Notes under the pieces: model-generated
Database searches by the model: none
The model's input: the letters and a program-made list of their open reading frames with translations, nothing else
Told to the model about the DNA's origin: nothing
Origin: Limnoperna fortunei
Lineage: Eukaryota > Mollusca > Bivalvia > Mytilida > Modiolidae
NCBI GenBank assembly: GCA_944474755.1
Contig: OX104124.1
Span: forward strand, 46,391,342-46,455,341
Direction: 5' to 3'
DNA length: 64,000 bases
In this document: positions 1-12,259 of the stretch, piece by piece
How positions within the stretch are numbered: the stretch's first letter is position 1
Layout of the letters: each line of letters opens with the position of its first letter
Translations under genes and position numbers: made by a program

Positions 1-240
1 TCCTGTTGCAGATACAAAATGGTGCAAATTTAAATCAACAAGAATTTTCTACAATTAATCAGCAATTTGAAATTCGGTTGTGTTTTCATTTTGATACAGT
101 AAATTTTTTGCGGTGGATTCGGGAAAAGTCTCGTGGTTTGTCCAGATATCATTGAACGTCATTGTAAACTTAACGCAAGGTCGCTTGTAAAAACACAATG
201 TAGCAAAAGTTAAGGGCCATTTGTGACATGTAAACAATAA
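1..240. repeat. Dispersed repeat copy A (unclassified)
   Basis: This stretch shares long blocks with 38150-38350, for example TGGTGCAAATTTAAATCAAC followed by TTGTGTTTTCATTTTGAT. A more diverged copy lies at 59039-59520. The three copies contain no coding capacity that I can recognise. It is cut by the window edge, so its left end is unknown. Confidence 0.7.
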
Positions 241-523
241 AGGAAATTATGATTTTGTATATTTTGTAGGAGTTATTCCTTCGTTAAACTTACGAATTTC
301 TCAAAAAATATATACGAACAACTTGTTTGCGCTTAAACTCTTATCACAATTTTATAGGTATGTGGGAGCGTGGGGTATATGTTAGAGCATTTAAAGCATG
401 TCACGTTAGAATAGTTGACATCTTCTGATGGATGTCATTAAATCTGCAAAGTGCAAAAATATGTACAAGTAGAATCTCACAAATTATGAATTGTAATTTA
501 CCCCTATGTTTTTTGTTTAACAG

Positions 524-698
524 ATCTGCAGGCAGATTCCTAGTTTCATATTTCTGTTTCATCACAGTTCTGTCAGTTTAACATTTAGAAAATTGACTAC
601 AATTTTGAAACCAGTTTTTACAGTAGAGGGAAGTAACAGAAATGTATTTGAGAACGCAACTTATTCAGCATTCATAAGATACCGGCGGGAAGTTGCTG
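524..698 (+). CDS. Penultimate exon, HECT-like E3 ligase (G2E3-like), partial gene
   Basis: This is an open exon of 58 codons plus 1 base, bounded by an acceptor (TTTAACAG|) and a donor (GCTG|GTAAGA). Its second half reads KPVFTVEGSNRNVFENATYS and then AFIRYRREVAG. The 'F...EGSNR......Y..F..Y..E' pattern is characteristic of the C-terminal HECT-like domain of G2/M-phase-specific E3 ligase-like proteins, which are abundant in molluscs and fish. The 1-base overhang joins the 2-base start of the exon at 1009 in frame and forms a Gly codon. Upstream exons lie outside the window. The HECT family transfers ubiquitin from an E2 to substrates. The G2E3-like assignment comes from remembered family patterns, not from a search. 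The first third of the exon (524-590) is weakly conserved, so the acceptor could lie further downstream. Confidence 0.7.
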
Positions 699-1008
699 GT
701 AAGATTTCAACAATGGTTTTTTTTTAACTACATGTAGTGGTAATTCAGAACGTCTGGCCCCCTTTTAAGCTATTTCTAACTGAATTTTCAAATCATACAC
801 AATTTATCTCGTCAGAGACTTCCCTCTCAAAAGTTGTGCTGTTAACTGAAATTTCCTATTTTCATTATTTCAGATAATGTCAAGACCAGCAAATATATTT
901 TACTTTGGAATACATGTCTTATTCATAGTGTACAGAAAACAGTATAGTAGATGTATATTTATTATTTGTATTGTTTCATTATTGTTCACCTTTGTATTTT
1001 TTCAACAG

Positions 1009-1214
1009 GTGGACGTAAGGAACCTGTCACATTACGTAGTGTGTTGCAATTTGTCACTGGAACAGAAGATGAACCTGTTCTAGGGTATAAGCTGCAGCCA
1101 TGCATCGAGTTTCCAGAGGCAGAAGTAACATTTTTACCAACTGCCAACACGCTGAAACTACCAAGGCCTAACCAGTTCACTGTTCATTTGCCAGAAGATA
1201 CAAAATCTTTTTAA
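1009..1214 (+). CDS. Terminal exon, HECT-like E3 ligase (G2E3-like)
   Basis: The exon starts after the acceptor TTTTTTCAACAG and runs to a TAA stop at 1212-1214. The key stretch is VTLRSVLQFVTGTEDEPVLGY, followed by IEFPEAEVTFLPTANTLKLP. 'LQFVTGT..xP.LG' and 'LPTANT..L.LP' are hallmark segments of the HECT-like C-lobe. Usual family members carry a catalytic Cys in an '..ANTC.N.L.LP' segment. Here the segment reads TANTLKLP, without that Cys, so a catalytically altered or decayed copy is possible. The phase matches the exon at 524-698 exactly (1 + 2 bases). A neighbouring frame is also open over part of this stretch and is a shadow. The gene ends here; the next real gene is more than 30 kb away. 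Confidence 0.75.
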
Positions 1215-1374
1215 GCTCACCTGGATCAGTGATTTTGAGGAGATGCATGTATTGCCATCATTTGGCATTCTTAACTCTGCATTTGCGAACTTTTCAACTC
1301 AAAATCGTTCTTAACAGTATTTATCTTTTGACCTCATCATTCAGTCAATATGGGAGCTATTTAATTCAATATGA

Positions 1375-1380
1375 AATAAA
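1375..1380 (+). promoter_or_regulatory. Candidate polyadenylation signal AATAAA
   Basis: AATAAA lies about 160 bases after the stop codon of the HECT-like gene, at an ordinary 3'-UTR distance. The motif is common in AT-rich DNA, so position is the only support. Confidence 0.4.
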
Positions 1381-1399
1381 AATTTTATTGTAATAGAAT

Positions 1400-3100
1400 T
1401 GAAATTAATTTAAGTTGCAAATAATAAAAAACCAGTGAACCTAAAGATGTTATATGTATTCTCTTTGTGCTTCAAACATGGCAACCATAAGGAAACTTAA
1501 TTTCTTATTGGCTGATTTTTTTAAAAACCTGTCACTAAAAATACAAGGCCAAAAGTATATAATTTTGTAGGAGTAATGCATGGTGGCCACTTGTAAATGA
1601 CCTCTTTTCTTTTGAACATTTATGGATGCCAGTCTGAATAATTTTTTTGCTTCACCATTTTGATAATTTGATATTGGCCAATTAAACATGCAGATTGTGA
1701 CAGGTAGAGGAATTTTTTCCCAAAATAAGTTTTCTCTCAATAAGTTCATTATTAAGAAAAAACTGGTTTCTTAATACATGTATAAGGTATGTGATGTATG
1801 TAGTTCGGTTGGAGTATTGTAAAAACATTTTTAGCTAAACACACTGATTTTGTATTATTTCTAAGGCTAAACATAGACAGCCTTTTTGCTTAGCTTGGTT
1901 TAGATAACTTGTAGACATCACTGCTTCCATCATTTTCATCAATTTTCAATCTTATCTGTAACCAAACTTGGTCGCAATGTTATTAGGATGGTCAAACCTT
2001 TAACAGTTTGCTTTTTATTCCTATTGAAAATTAATAAGGGTCTTGACTGGAGGACTTGGTTAACATAGGGACCTTAGATAAAGAAATGAGAAAACCCCTT
2101 TTTGAAAGGTAAAGCTGATTAAACATGTTGGATCCATATTGTATGTGAATATGTTTTTGATAGTCTTAGAAATTTTTTGTTCAAAATTGACTGCCACAGC
2201 AGCAGGACTTGGTTCTAAAAGCTTTAACCCATTAAGCTAATTGAAAATGTTGAATTGCTTTCTTCCTGTGTAGTTACAAGGGTGTCCAGTGCATTCAGCC
2301 TTCTTCAGGGAGATACATTATTGTCAGGTTATAGTAGGCATGCTTCATGCATTTGATGATGTCGAGTGTAGAATCATTCTGGCAAATGAGGCTAATTTGA
2401 TTTCATTTGCCCATCGAGTTGTTTGTTCTGGTTTTGAATAAAGCAGAAATGTGTTTCACAGGACATTTAATAATCATTCCATGGTTAAATCAATCAGTCG
2501 AATGCATTGTTCATTGCCTACATAAATTGGGTGAACGATATTTCTTCAAAGACTGGTTTTGTAAGATCAACATTTTTGAAATCTTCGTTTCTTTTTATTT
2601 TTGTATGTGTAAAATAGTTAAACATTTAATTGTGTCTAATTTTAAAACATTGTACAACTACCTGGTTCTCATTCATAAAAACAACTTGCTGCAATAATAA
2701 TGCCAAATTTCTCTATTACCAGTTCACCAAATTGCATTATACCTTCAAGGAAGGTAATTCTGCATTATAGAAAAACATGCTTATTCGTATGTCTGTATAG
2801 TATTATGCATTCCCATATGTTGCTGTTTTGTGCCACTTTTTGGCTGTACTGAATGCAGAAGGTCAAGCTTCATTCTGTTGGTGTTCCAAAATTTTTGTAA
2901 CACTATACAGTTTATTCTCGGTGTTTGTTTAAATGTACAAATTAAAAATTGCAAAATTTCATTTCATCCCTTATACATTCTCAGTTTTATCAAGTCTATA
3001 TCACATGCATTTACCTTTTGCTGATAACATATTGCAACTGTTTTAAACTAAAAATTTTGCCATTAGTGTTTTTGCTAGCTTAATTGATTTAAAGTTGAGC
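1400..3100. other. Intergenic, no gene recognised
   Basis: This is AT-rich sequence with only short chance open frames. At 1210-1225 and 1900-2230 there are faint similarities to the dispersed 'GCTCACCTG' repeat seen at 39122 and 57205. Nothing else can be supported. Confidence 0.5.
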
Positions 3101-3179
3101 TAATGCCTTCACATTTCTATAAACATTTCTGACTTCTCTTAAAACGACCTGGGCAATTGAAGCCAAACTTTGTAGGAAC

Positions 3180-3690
3180 AATACTTGCGACATTCTAGCT
3201 AGTAATGGGGGTGTCATGTTTGTCCGTTACACTTTCTCTTATCTGCAACTCCGACAACACTACTGAATGAAATTTGTTATTGAACTTGCACAGAATCTTA
3301 GTCGCATGGCCATTATGCACCCAATATTTAACATTTTGATAGGAATGATATTTGGGGTTTTCATAAAAAACGTGGACTTTGTCACTGAAATTAAAGGTAC
3401 CCATCTCTTATCCGTAACTCCTCCTACACCACTGAATGGAATTAGGTCAAAACTATCACAGAATTGTTGGCACATAGCTCATTGTGCATATGATATTTAA
3501 CATTTTGATATTTGGTGTTTTCCATAAAAATGGACTTTGCCATTCTTTGACATGGGGATGGAGGTTTACCCACGTTTTATCTGCCCCACTGAATGGAATT
3601 TGATTTTATTGGAATGATATTTGGGTTCCGAAATAAAAACTTAGACTGTCATTCTTTGACTTGGGGGTACTTATTTTGTGTAACCATCTC
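3180..3690. repeat. Degenerate tandem repeat, about 3 units
   Basis: Related blocks recur in order: a 'CACTGAATGGAATT' block, an 'ATATTTAACATTTTGATA' block, then 'TTTCATAAAAA..GGACTTTGTCA'. Spacing is roughly 150-190 bases and the units are strongly diverged. The open frames on both strands here follow from the repeat and do not look like genes. Confidence 0.55.
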
Positions 3691-3719
3691 TTCCTACAGT
3701 TTTCTACCCAGATGTTTTG

Positions 3720-5270
3720 AAGATTTGGAAGTGGGCTGCATCAGTTAAGTTTTTCTATTTATAAATTCTTATTTCTAGCTGATTTCAATTTCAAACATCT
3801 TCTTGAAGTTCGTGTACGAACATTTGATTTGGTGATGGCCAAACCTCAAACATGCCCTCAAAAAAGGAATCGTTTCTGATTGGCTAAAACTTAAGAAGCC
3901 GCTGCTGTGCAACAATAAATAGAATGGATTTCGAAGGCATTGAAATGTAGTTCGTCGCTTAAAAGAATCTTCTTTGTCTTAACTGAAAAATATTTCTTCT
4001 GACTAAATGCAAGTTAAGTTTGTCACAATGATATTTGATACCTTATTTGGCTTCCCACCAAGAAGTATGCAATGAATAGAATATAAACCACATATGCATC
4101 ATACTTTGTCCAGGTGAGATAAGAGACTCTTTGCTAAGTTATGTCTGCGTATCTATATGCATTGCTTAGTTGGTATCATGTGAAGCATATCTTTATCATT
4201 TGGGTATAACAAAATGCAACTAATTGCATCTAGTCAATGCCTGCAGCTTGGCTTTTGTGACGAAAAAAATTTGTCAAAAACCGTTTTTAATTGGAATAAA
4301 ATATTAGCTTGGCTAGTTATTTGCAATCAGTTTATAATACCTACCTACCTCCAAACAAATCAATATGGTCAGTTGTTTTGCAAATTCCACTATTATTCGG
4401 CAAAGTAAACTTGAACGTGAACGGTTGTCTGGTGTAGAAACCCCCCCCCCCCCCATTTTTTTAAAATTCTTCACAGGGTCAAGTTGGACATTCTGAACCA
4501 ATCTTTGTATGGTTGAAGGTAAAAAAATTTCCAAGAAAACTGTCAAAAAAAAAAATTAATTCACGAAGACAAGTACAAGAAACCGGCAAACTTCAGAACC
4601 AATATCCTAAAATATAGCAACAGGCATTTCAAAAGAAGGTTTTACGGCATGCCAAACCCGCCGCCTCCATTACTGTATTGTGCGATTTGGTTTGTTGGTG
4701 AAAATGGCTTGGTGTCATAATAGTCTATTCAGTAATTGGTGTTGACGGCTAATGCAATCTACAACCAGGGAATATTGTATCCAATAGCCAGCCCTAATAA
4801 AAGATAACCCGTTTATAAAAATGGAAAATGCTTTTTATTTAGTTTCAGGTAGAGCAAACTTCGGCTAAAATGAGACTTCTAATATGACGTCCTTCAAACG
4901 CTTGAGAAAAATCAGAAATAGTATCACGACAGGAATAGTTTAAACAAATATTTCGAATGTGCATATAAAGTTTAATTTGACAAAAAAAAATTAAGTAAAA
5001 ATCTCTGAAGCCACCGGTTTAATTTGAACGAAGCTCGGCATCTTTGAACTTAGTTTAACATTGACGTGTTTCTTTTGGAAGGTTTTGACTTTTTGTTTCG
5101 TCATATATTGTTCAAGTAAGCAATGATGGGATCTTGTGAGCCTCTAATTTAAATTGCTTAACCCACACTTAAGGATAAGTAGATCAACACCATAGTAGGA
5201 TTTATTCTAAAAAAGTGTTGTATTTCTGTTTGAATAATGATAAGAGCCATTTTCAGCTGTGTCATGGCGT
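3720..5270. other. Intergenic, simple repeats only
   Basis: No gene is recognised. It includes a 14-base C run at 4441-4454. A short block near 4870-4905 (TAATATGACGTCCTTCAAAC) reappears inverted at 41165-41195, so it marks another piece of a dispersed repeat. Confidence 0.5.
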
Positions 5271-5280
5271 CCTTTTTTAT

Positions 5281-5466
5281 TGAGGGTGGGGGTGACCGGA
5301 TAAAATCCCCGACCTTCGGGTAGGAAAACTGGCTAACCATGTCAATTAAGTTGAGAGTCGAGTAAACCCTGCCCGCAGCAAGACTAGAACCCGCAATCTC
5401 ATTGTTGACACGCCCGTGACTAATAGAAGACCAACTACCTTAACCACTCTGCTACCGAGGCCCCCT
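5281..5466 (-). mobile_element. tRNA-derived SINE, head half, minus orientation
   Basis: Read on the minus strand, it begins with the GGGGCCTCGGTAGC head. It then has the B-box region and the '..AATTGACA..GTTTTCCTACC' body shared with the intact SINEs at 21923 and 53605. The tail half with the CAAA repeat is missing. It is an older, diverged copy. Confidence 0.8.
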
Positions 5467-5559
5467 ATAGAAAAAACATTTGTGTATTTGCTATAGTTTT
5501 ATAGCGTGCATTTCCAATAGATATAATGAAACTGTCGTAGTGTGTAAAACTGTTTTCTG

Positions 5560-5730
5560 AGAAGAGGGGATTATGGCCTTAATAGTTATCGGTGATAGTA
5601 ATTGTCGTGTCAACACGGGTTGCGCGTTCGAAATCTACCTCGGGCAGGGCTTATTTGTTTTACTGAGGAAGGTCGGGGTTCTTGCCGTGTAATCTGTCAT
5701 ACGCCTTGGTAATGCTGACAAATTTCCGAA
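5560..5730 (+). mobile_element. Highly degenerate SINE copy
   Basis: The block 'GTGTCAACACGGGTTGCGCG' followed by TTCGAAATC corresponds to the centre and B box of the SINE. Body traces follow (GCAGGGC..., GGTCGGGGTT). Large parts are unalignable by eye. Confidence 0.45.
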
Positions 5731-6350
5731 AATTGGGTTCTATGTTGTACGTTGTTCCAATTTGAATTATTGATCTAGTAATTATGGGATAATCAATTGC
5801 GCAGAGTGAATATTGAAAATTATGATGCTAAGTGCCGTAGAACGCAATATATTAAACAGATTGAAAGTTTAAAAATGCGCGCGCACGAGTTTAATCTGAA
5901 TGTGTTTCGGCACAACATACACGATGCGTTATTGATTATCTTGTTTATTACATGGACGATTATTTAATATATCGTCAAAAACTTGGAGGAACTCTGTTTT
6001 TAATTTATTTCACATGTGATTTACCTGAATTTATTTCACTGGGAAATCTCGGTATTTCATTGTTGTCAATGTAATAATAAAAGAAAACATACAAGTTTCA
6101 CGACTTAATTTATTACATCAAAACTTAAAATCAACTAATAATGTGTTGTGTTTATTAAACAAAAGTAAAAACGCATATTATTAGGAACTGTCTGTGTCAG
6201 TTGTGATTATTTGCAAAACATTTAGATAAATATCAACACCAAATTGCGAAGAAATCCATGTCAAAGGAATTTGACGTTCCAAACGATCCGACAATTTTTG
6301 CTCAAATTATAGCTTGGAGTTGACACATTAGGACGCACATCTACTAAAGC
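5730..6350. other. Intergenic, nothing recognised
   Basis: This is AT-rich sequence downstream (in minus-strand terms) of the integrase remnant. No repeats or exons were recognised. Confidence 0.4.
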
Positions 6351-6353
6351 ATT

Positions 6354-7539
6354 TTATTCCCAACAATACCTTGTAGTCAGTAATTGTCCAAATATGTAAC
6401 ATGTATATCTGTTCCTATTGGGTTGCGCAGCTTCCCAGCTACCCACATATCGTGGTGACAAATGAATTGTTCGCACTCTGTGATTAGCCCATGCGTTTGC
6501 CCATATTTTCATCTTTTCATTTATTTTGGGCAGATATGTGTAGTGTATGGCGAAAATGTGAATTTCATTTAAAGGATCCAGAATGCCTTCCTCTTCCATG
6601 AAAGAGAACAAGCCGTAGTAAAAACTGAGAACCCCGAAAACAACATCTCTCCACATCCTTTCCACCCTCTGATTATGTACTTTTTCTGGTGATAATACTG
6701 CCTAGGCCTGGTCCACGATGTTGGATCATTTAATCGGCAATTCTAACGTTTTCCATACCTTTTTCCGATCAAACTCGCCTTGGAAGACCATAGTTAGTTA
6801 CCGCCTCACGAAAGCATTGTAACAATTTTTCCGCTTTATTATTGTTTAGGCACTGCAGATAGACAATCATATGGCTGAAGCCATCAATACCTCCAATACC
6901 TAATGAAATGCCAGCGTATGAGCTTATGATTAGTATCAATATGCGAAAGGTGGTTGGTCCTTTCACATTGTACACTCTACGTTTTAAAAAATCCCGTTTC
7001 CTTTCATGTACACCACCCTAATCTAAGGATACTTTCTCGTAATCTACCTCGTTGAATTTGTAAATATTTCTGTTTTAGCATATGATTTAACAAATTTTTT
7101 CCGCAAAATGAAAAATCTTTAATAGCATTTAGAAATCTACTTCGTTGTCGTCCAAATCTGAAAAACTTGCTTTTGAAATACCAAATTGGATCATTCTACG
7201 ATATGCATTGCTTTTATTAACGGATACAAGTTTTGAAACGTCTGAGATTACAAATCCCTGATCTATTAGGTTTTCTAGAAGATCTTTTGGAATATCAAAC
7301 ATGGGGTGACCAGCACCCAATTTAACCTTTTGTGGCTGACTGGCACCATATTTAATACATTCTGTACGGAGATTTACCAGATCCTCAGTTTTACTTACTT
7401 CCTTAGACTGAAGTTCGACGAAGGATAACAAGCAAACAATGTCGGGAGATACTTTTTCTCTATTAAGTATATCAGCAAGATCTTGAATACCAAGTTTTAG
7501 CAGAATATTTTCCATATTGCTATACCTTGAGACAGCCAT
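6354..7539 (-). pseudogene. DDE integrase-core protein, decayed
   Basis: Three minus-strand pieces belong to one protein, in order. The N-terminal piece (7539-7129, 136 residues) ends with a helix-turn-helix-like part, FVISDVSKLVSVNKSNAYRR then FGISKASFSDLD. The second piece, near 6980-6780, holds HIDTNHKLIRWHF in one frame and GGIDGFSHMIVYLQC in the next, so a frameshift separates them. The C-terminal piece (6686-6354) has HNQRVERMWRDV, then EEEGILDPLNEIHIFAIHY. This order matches the 'integrase core domain' proteins common in fish and invertebrate genomes. The Asp of HIDTNHK and the Glu of VERMWRD would be two members of the DDE triad; the middle Asp was not located. Such genes derive from DDE transposases or integrases. 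Frame breaks and a missing middle part make this a remnant. No LTRs or terminal repeats were found around it. Confidence 0.75.
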
Positions 7540-7669
7540 ATTGAATTTAACTAATATTTGTTTTTAAAACATCACAATATATTTCAAGATCAGATCGAAA
7601 AGAACTGCTTAAATAACATAACATTTGATAACTTAGGCTTAATCAAGTATGTTAAACATTAAGATTATG

Positions 7670-8365
7670 ACAATCTGAAAACACAAAAGGACATTGTGAA
7701 AAAATAAATCTACGTACCCAATTATTACCTTAACAATACGTCATATGGACTTGATACTATACATACGCAACCGAACGTTAAAAACATTTAACCCAACATA
7801 TTTTTAAGCAGACAATACAACATGATGTTCAATTGAACATTAACAATTATAAACACAACAAACCATGGAACTGACCCTGCATAAAAACCAATTTACTTTA
7901 AGTTTCGACTAAACATAATCATTAGTTGACAATAGACACCGTTATTTGAACTGCACAAAAATAAGTTTTAACATAACGTAATAATACATGGACAAGACAA
8001 CATGTTGAGTTTAACGTGTTTAAACATAAGATAACAACATCGTGAAAAGATAAAACCTACGTACCCAATTATTACCTTAGCAAGACGTCATATTGACTTT
8101 ATACAATAAATAGTAAACTAAACGTTATAAACATTAGACTCGACATATTTGTAAGCAGACGATACAACATGATTTTCAGCTGGACATTATTAACAATGAA
8201 CGCATCAAACTATAAAATTGACCAGGCAAAGCAATTGATTTACTTTACAAACTATGTTTCGACTAAACATAATCACTGATTGACAACATATAAAGTTATT
8301 CGAACTGCACAAAATAAGATTTAACCTTACGTAATAATATATGAACAAGACAACATGTTGAGTGT
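7670..8365. repeat. Direct tandem duplication, about 350 bp x 2
   Basis: Blocks such as CTACGTACCCAATTATTACC, GTTTCGACTAAACATAATCA and GACAAGACAACATGTTGAG occur in the same order near 7710, 7905, 7993 and again near 8061, 8264, 8347. The two halves have diverged by many substitutions and small indels. No coding content is seen. Confidence 0.8.
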
Positions 8366-8369
8366 AAAC

Positions 8370-9485
8370 ATAAGACATCTATAGCGTTCCATAGTATCGC
8401 GATAAAGACACCATTTTGTTGTCTTCGAAAAGAATAGGATCATTGTTGCCATGTTTGTGCACATACATAATACTGCAAACGTTTCAAGTGACAGTCACAA
8501 TGTTCTGTTTTAGTCCAAGCTGATTTATTCTTTGTGAATTGTTCTTATCTGTATACACATATAACCGAAACACTGCTTTGCCGGATGTTAAGAAATCTTT
8601 AAATAAACCAATGTATTCAAAGTGTTCAATGTTTTATAATGTAACTGTCAATGTATTACACAAAAAACTGACATCACAAAGCAACCATTCATCTATAGCT
8701 TCAAGTTTGTTATATCTGCTAAATAACATACTTTTAGTTGTTAAAATTACTAATAAGTCAATTATTATGTCTATAAGCAATCAATTTTTTTTTGAAAGCA
8801 GACACGTAACATCTGTCTACATGGCAGTAATAATTGTTATAGAAGTAGTAAAAAGTAACTTGTTTAACCAACATCAGAAATGTTATTTATGCTACATGTT
8901 TACAGTGTTGCAACTCATCTATGAAATAAACCTTTACCTCTATACATTATACTCAAATGTTTATAATTTTTCATCGACTCATTTAAATACTTAAAAATTC
9001 ATCTTAATATTAACAACACACCAAAACAGATTTCATTTTACAGAACGAATAATTAATTGGTGATTATAATTTAATTAACACCTACTAAACAGTTTGATAT
9101 TTGCTCGAGGCACAATCTTGTTTAGATAGCAAATTATATAACTTTAATTGGCCACCCCAATTTCATTTTTTTGGTTTTTTTGTTTACAATATTAATGCAG
9201 GTTGATATTAAAACAATTACTATTTAAATGTGGGAAAAATACATCTTTTATAAAGAATGTGCAGTTTAGTTTCCGCAAATGTACTCTATAAACACATATT
9301 TTGAAAAAAGATCTTGATAATGTTACCTGGAGGTATAAAATATACATTTTCTTAATAGTAATAAATTAACATAAATTAGCTAACATTAAAATCCTTTTTT
9401 CCATGTGGTGGGCTTTAATGGGCAATAAGCTTATTCTCACATTCCCTAGGCGCCAATTGGAAAAATGGTACCCTTAAAATAGGGT
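8370..9485. other. Intergenic; one 151-codon chance ORF
   Basis: An open frame at 8539-8994 is low in complexity, rich in Leu/Asn/Ser/Tyr as expected for AT-rich DNA, and shows no domain. I do not regard it as a gene. Confidence 0.4.
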
Positions 9486-9489
9486 TTAA

Positions 9490-11535
9490 GCCCAATTTTA
9501 GCTATGTCCATCTTCTACTTCTGGGGTATAGTGGTAAATGGAAGGGGCTTTCTGCCTGAAGGTGAATGGTAGAAGGGATAGAGTGTGGTTGAGAAGGGGG
9601 ATGTTAGGGGTGGAAAAGAAGCCGAGATGGTAGGTGTTTCGGTGAAAAGGGGGATGGTACGGGAGGGTGAGAAAGGGAGATGGTTGGGGTGTGGGTGAGA
9701 ATGGGGGATGGTAAGGGGGCGGGTGAGAAAGTGGAATGGTAGGGGGCGGGTGAGAAAGGAGCATGGTAGGGGTGGTGAGAAGGGCGATGGTAAGGGTGTG
9801 GGTGAGAGGGGGATGTTAAGGGGGGGTGGGTGTGAATTGGAGATGGTAGGGGTGTCGGAGAGAAGGGGATGGTAGGGGTGGCTGAGAAAGAGAGATGGTA
9901 GGGTATCAGGGAGAAGGGGAGATGGTAGGGGTATCAGGGAAAATGGGATGGTAGTGGTGGGTGAGAAGTGGGGATATTAGGGGGTGGGTAAGAATTGGGG
10001 ACGAGAATGGGGGGTGTGGGTGAGAAATAGGGGATGGTAACGGGACGGGTCAGAAGGTGTGGATGGTAGGGGTTGAGAATGGGGGGATGTAAGAGGGGTG
10101 GTTGTGATAAGGGTGTGTGGGTGAAAAGGGAAGATGGTAAGGGTGTCGGGGAGAAGAGGAATGACAGGGGGCGGTGAGGATGGGGGTGGTAGGTGTGGCT
10201 GACAAGGAGGGATGGTAGGGGTGGGCCAGAATGGGGGAAGGTAAGCGTGTGGATGAGAAGTGGAATGGTTGGGGTAAGTGTGAGAAGAGGGATGGTAGGG
10301 TGGATGGTAGGGGAAGAATTGAGAAGGGAGGATGGTAGGTGTTGTGAGAAAGGGAGATGGAAGGGCGGGTCAAAAAGGGGGGATGTAAATGTGTTGGTAA
10401 GAAGAGGGATGGTTGAGGTGTGGGTGAGACGGGGAATGGTGGAGTTGATGGTAGGGTGTGGGTGAGAAGAGGGATGTTAGAGGGATTGGTTTGAGAAAGG
10501 GGTGTGGGTGAGAAGGGGAGATGGTTAGGGTTTCGGGGAGAAGGGGGATGATAGGGTGGATGGTAGGTGCGGGTGAGAAGGTGGGATGACAGGGGGCGGA
10601 TGAGAAAAGGGATGGTATGGCGGGTCAGAAGGTGGGAATGGCAAGAGTGTGGGTGAGAAGGGGGGTGGTTGGGGTGTGGGTGAGAAAAGGTATGGTAGGG
10701 TGGATGGTAGGGGCGGGTGAGAAGGGGAGATGGTAGGGGTGGGTCAGAAAGGGGGGCAGGTAATGGGCGGGTCAGAAGCTGGGGATGTAAGGCTGTGGGT
10801 GAGAAGGTGCTTGGTAGGTTGGTAGGTAGGGACGGGTGAGAAGGTGGGATGATAGGGGCGGGTCAGAAAAGGGGGATGATAAGAGACGAGTCATAAGGAT
10901 GGGGTGTTAAGGTAATGGTAGGGAAGATAGGGGAGAGAGGGAAGGAGGATGTCTAAGGTAGGTAAGGAAGAAGGAGGAGTGAAAGGGCGAAGTGTTGGGA
11001 ATGTAAGGGTGAGATGGAGAAAGGGAGTGGTTGAGAAGGGCGTATGGTAAGGGGTAGATGTAAGGGGGATGGGGAGTCGAAGTGTGATGGGAAGGGGAGA
11101 GGGAAAGAGAACGGTAGGAACGATAGGGGAGGGAGGGAAGGAGGATGGATAAAGTATGGTACGGTAGAAAGGGGAGTGAAAGGATGAAGGGTAGGGAAAG
11201 GGTGGGAGGAAGAAAAGGAGCGTAGGTTGGTGGTGGAAGTGGGTAGAGTAATAGGGTCGGGTCTTGTAGGGTGGTATGAATGGTGGGAGAACGGGTTGTA
11301 AGGGGTAAGAATAGGATAGAATGTTGGGGAATGAGGTAGGGTTGAAGTAGGTGGAGTTGTTAAGGATGGTAGGATGGTGGTTAGCAGAAGAGGCTGGAAA
11401 GCAAAAGTCGAGTAAGAGGGTTGGGTTTTGGGTTGGAAAGCGGTGTTGGGTTATGGAATTAGAAAGGAGAAGTGGAAAAGTAGGTTGGGTTATGTGAAGG
11501 GAGGGGTAGAAAGAGCCTTGAAAGTGTGGAAAGAG
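9490..11535. repeat. 2-kb purine/G-rich minisatellite
   Basis: Degenerate units of about 25-35 bases, built on GGGTGAGAAGGGGGATGGTA plus GGGGT, fill the interval, with almost no C on the + strand. From about 10920 the pattern changes to longer, more degenerate GA-rich units. Many G-runs of 3-6 are spaced by a few bases, so G-quadruplex potential is high. Open frames here (Pro/Ser/His-rich on the minus strand, Gly/Arg/Val-rich on the plus strand) come from the repeat. Confidence 0.9.
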
Positions 11536-11539
11536 GGTT

Positions 11540-12255
11540 ATGGTTGAATACAGCCTTATACATGTTAATTAATACTAATTACCACATCTTGTGGTTATTG
11601 TTCATTAATTGTTAATAAATTAGGCAAATGTCTTTATCGTGGGGCTGAAGACATGGCTTTGTCGTCTGGCTATTTAACTTGATATGGGTTTTGTCTTTAA
11701 TTTTTATATCTGTATAGACAGAGCTATTGATGTAGCGTGTTGTGGTTTTTTTGCATTGAAAACTTACTTATAGAATATTCTAAATACTGTGGTAGTTGTT
11801 ATCTTGCTCTCTGGGAATATTATGAAAGATATGATTTACGGTTTATGCTTTAAAAATGTGTCGGTGATAAAAATCTTAGCACTAATGATCTTTCTTCGGT
11901 CAGCAGGTTTTTGTTGTTGTTGCAAAATTAACTAATGTATAATTCCAATAGTCATTTTTACGTAATTTTTTATTGGTTGGTCGTCGTCGTTCATTTTTTG
12001 ATGCACTGATCTAAATACGAATACATGTGAGTTTATTTTATGAAATGAAAATTAATCTTAAATGAGTGGAATAATAACGAATAAAAGTTTTGAAGTTCAT
12101 GCATTTCTTCAAAACAGCTTGTATTTGTATGCTGAACTATAGACTCATGAAAAGGATTGATTTATTGAATGTTTGCTAATCGTTAATGAGCCAAATTCAA
12201 TCAAGTGTTATAATAGGAAAGCATACACATTACATGAAGTCAGGAATATTTTGTG
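11540..12255. other. Intergenic, nothing recognised
   Basis: AT-rich sequence between two minisatellites with no recognisable exon or repeat. Confidence 0.4.
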
Positions 12256-12259
12256 AGAC

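Noticed and set aside
8539..8994. 151-codon open frame
   Set aside because: No domain, AT-driven composition, no splice or start context; probably chance.
9498..10465. Pro/Ser/His-rich and Gly/Arg-rich open frames
   Set aside because: They are translations of the G-rich minisatellite in both strands, with no independent coding signal.
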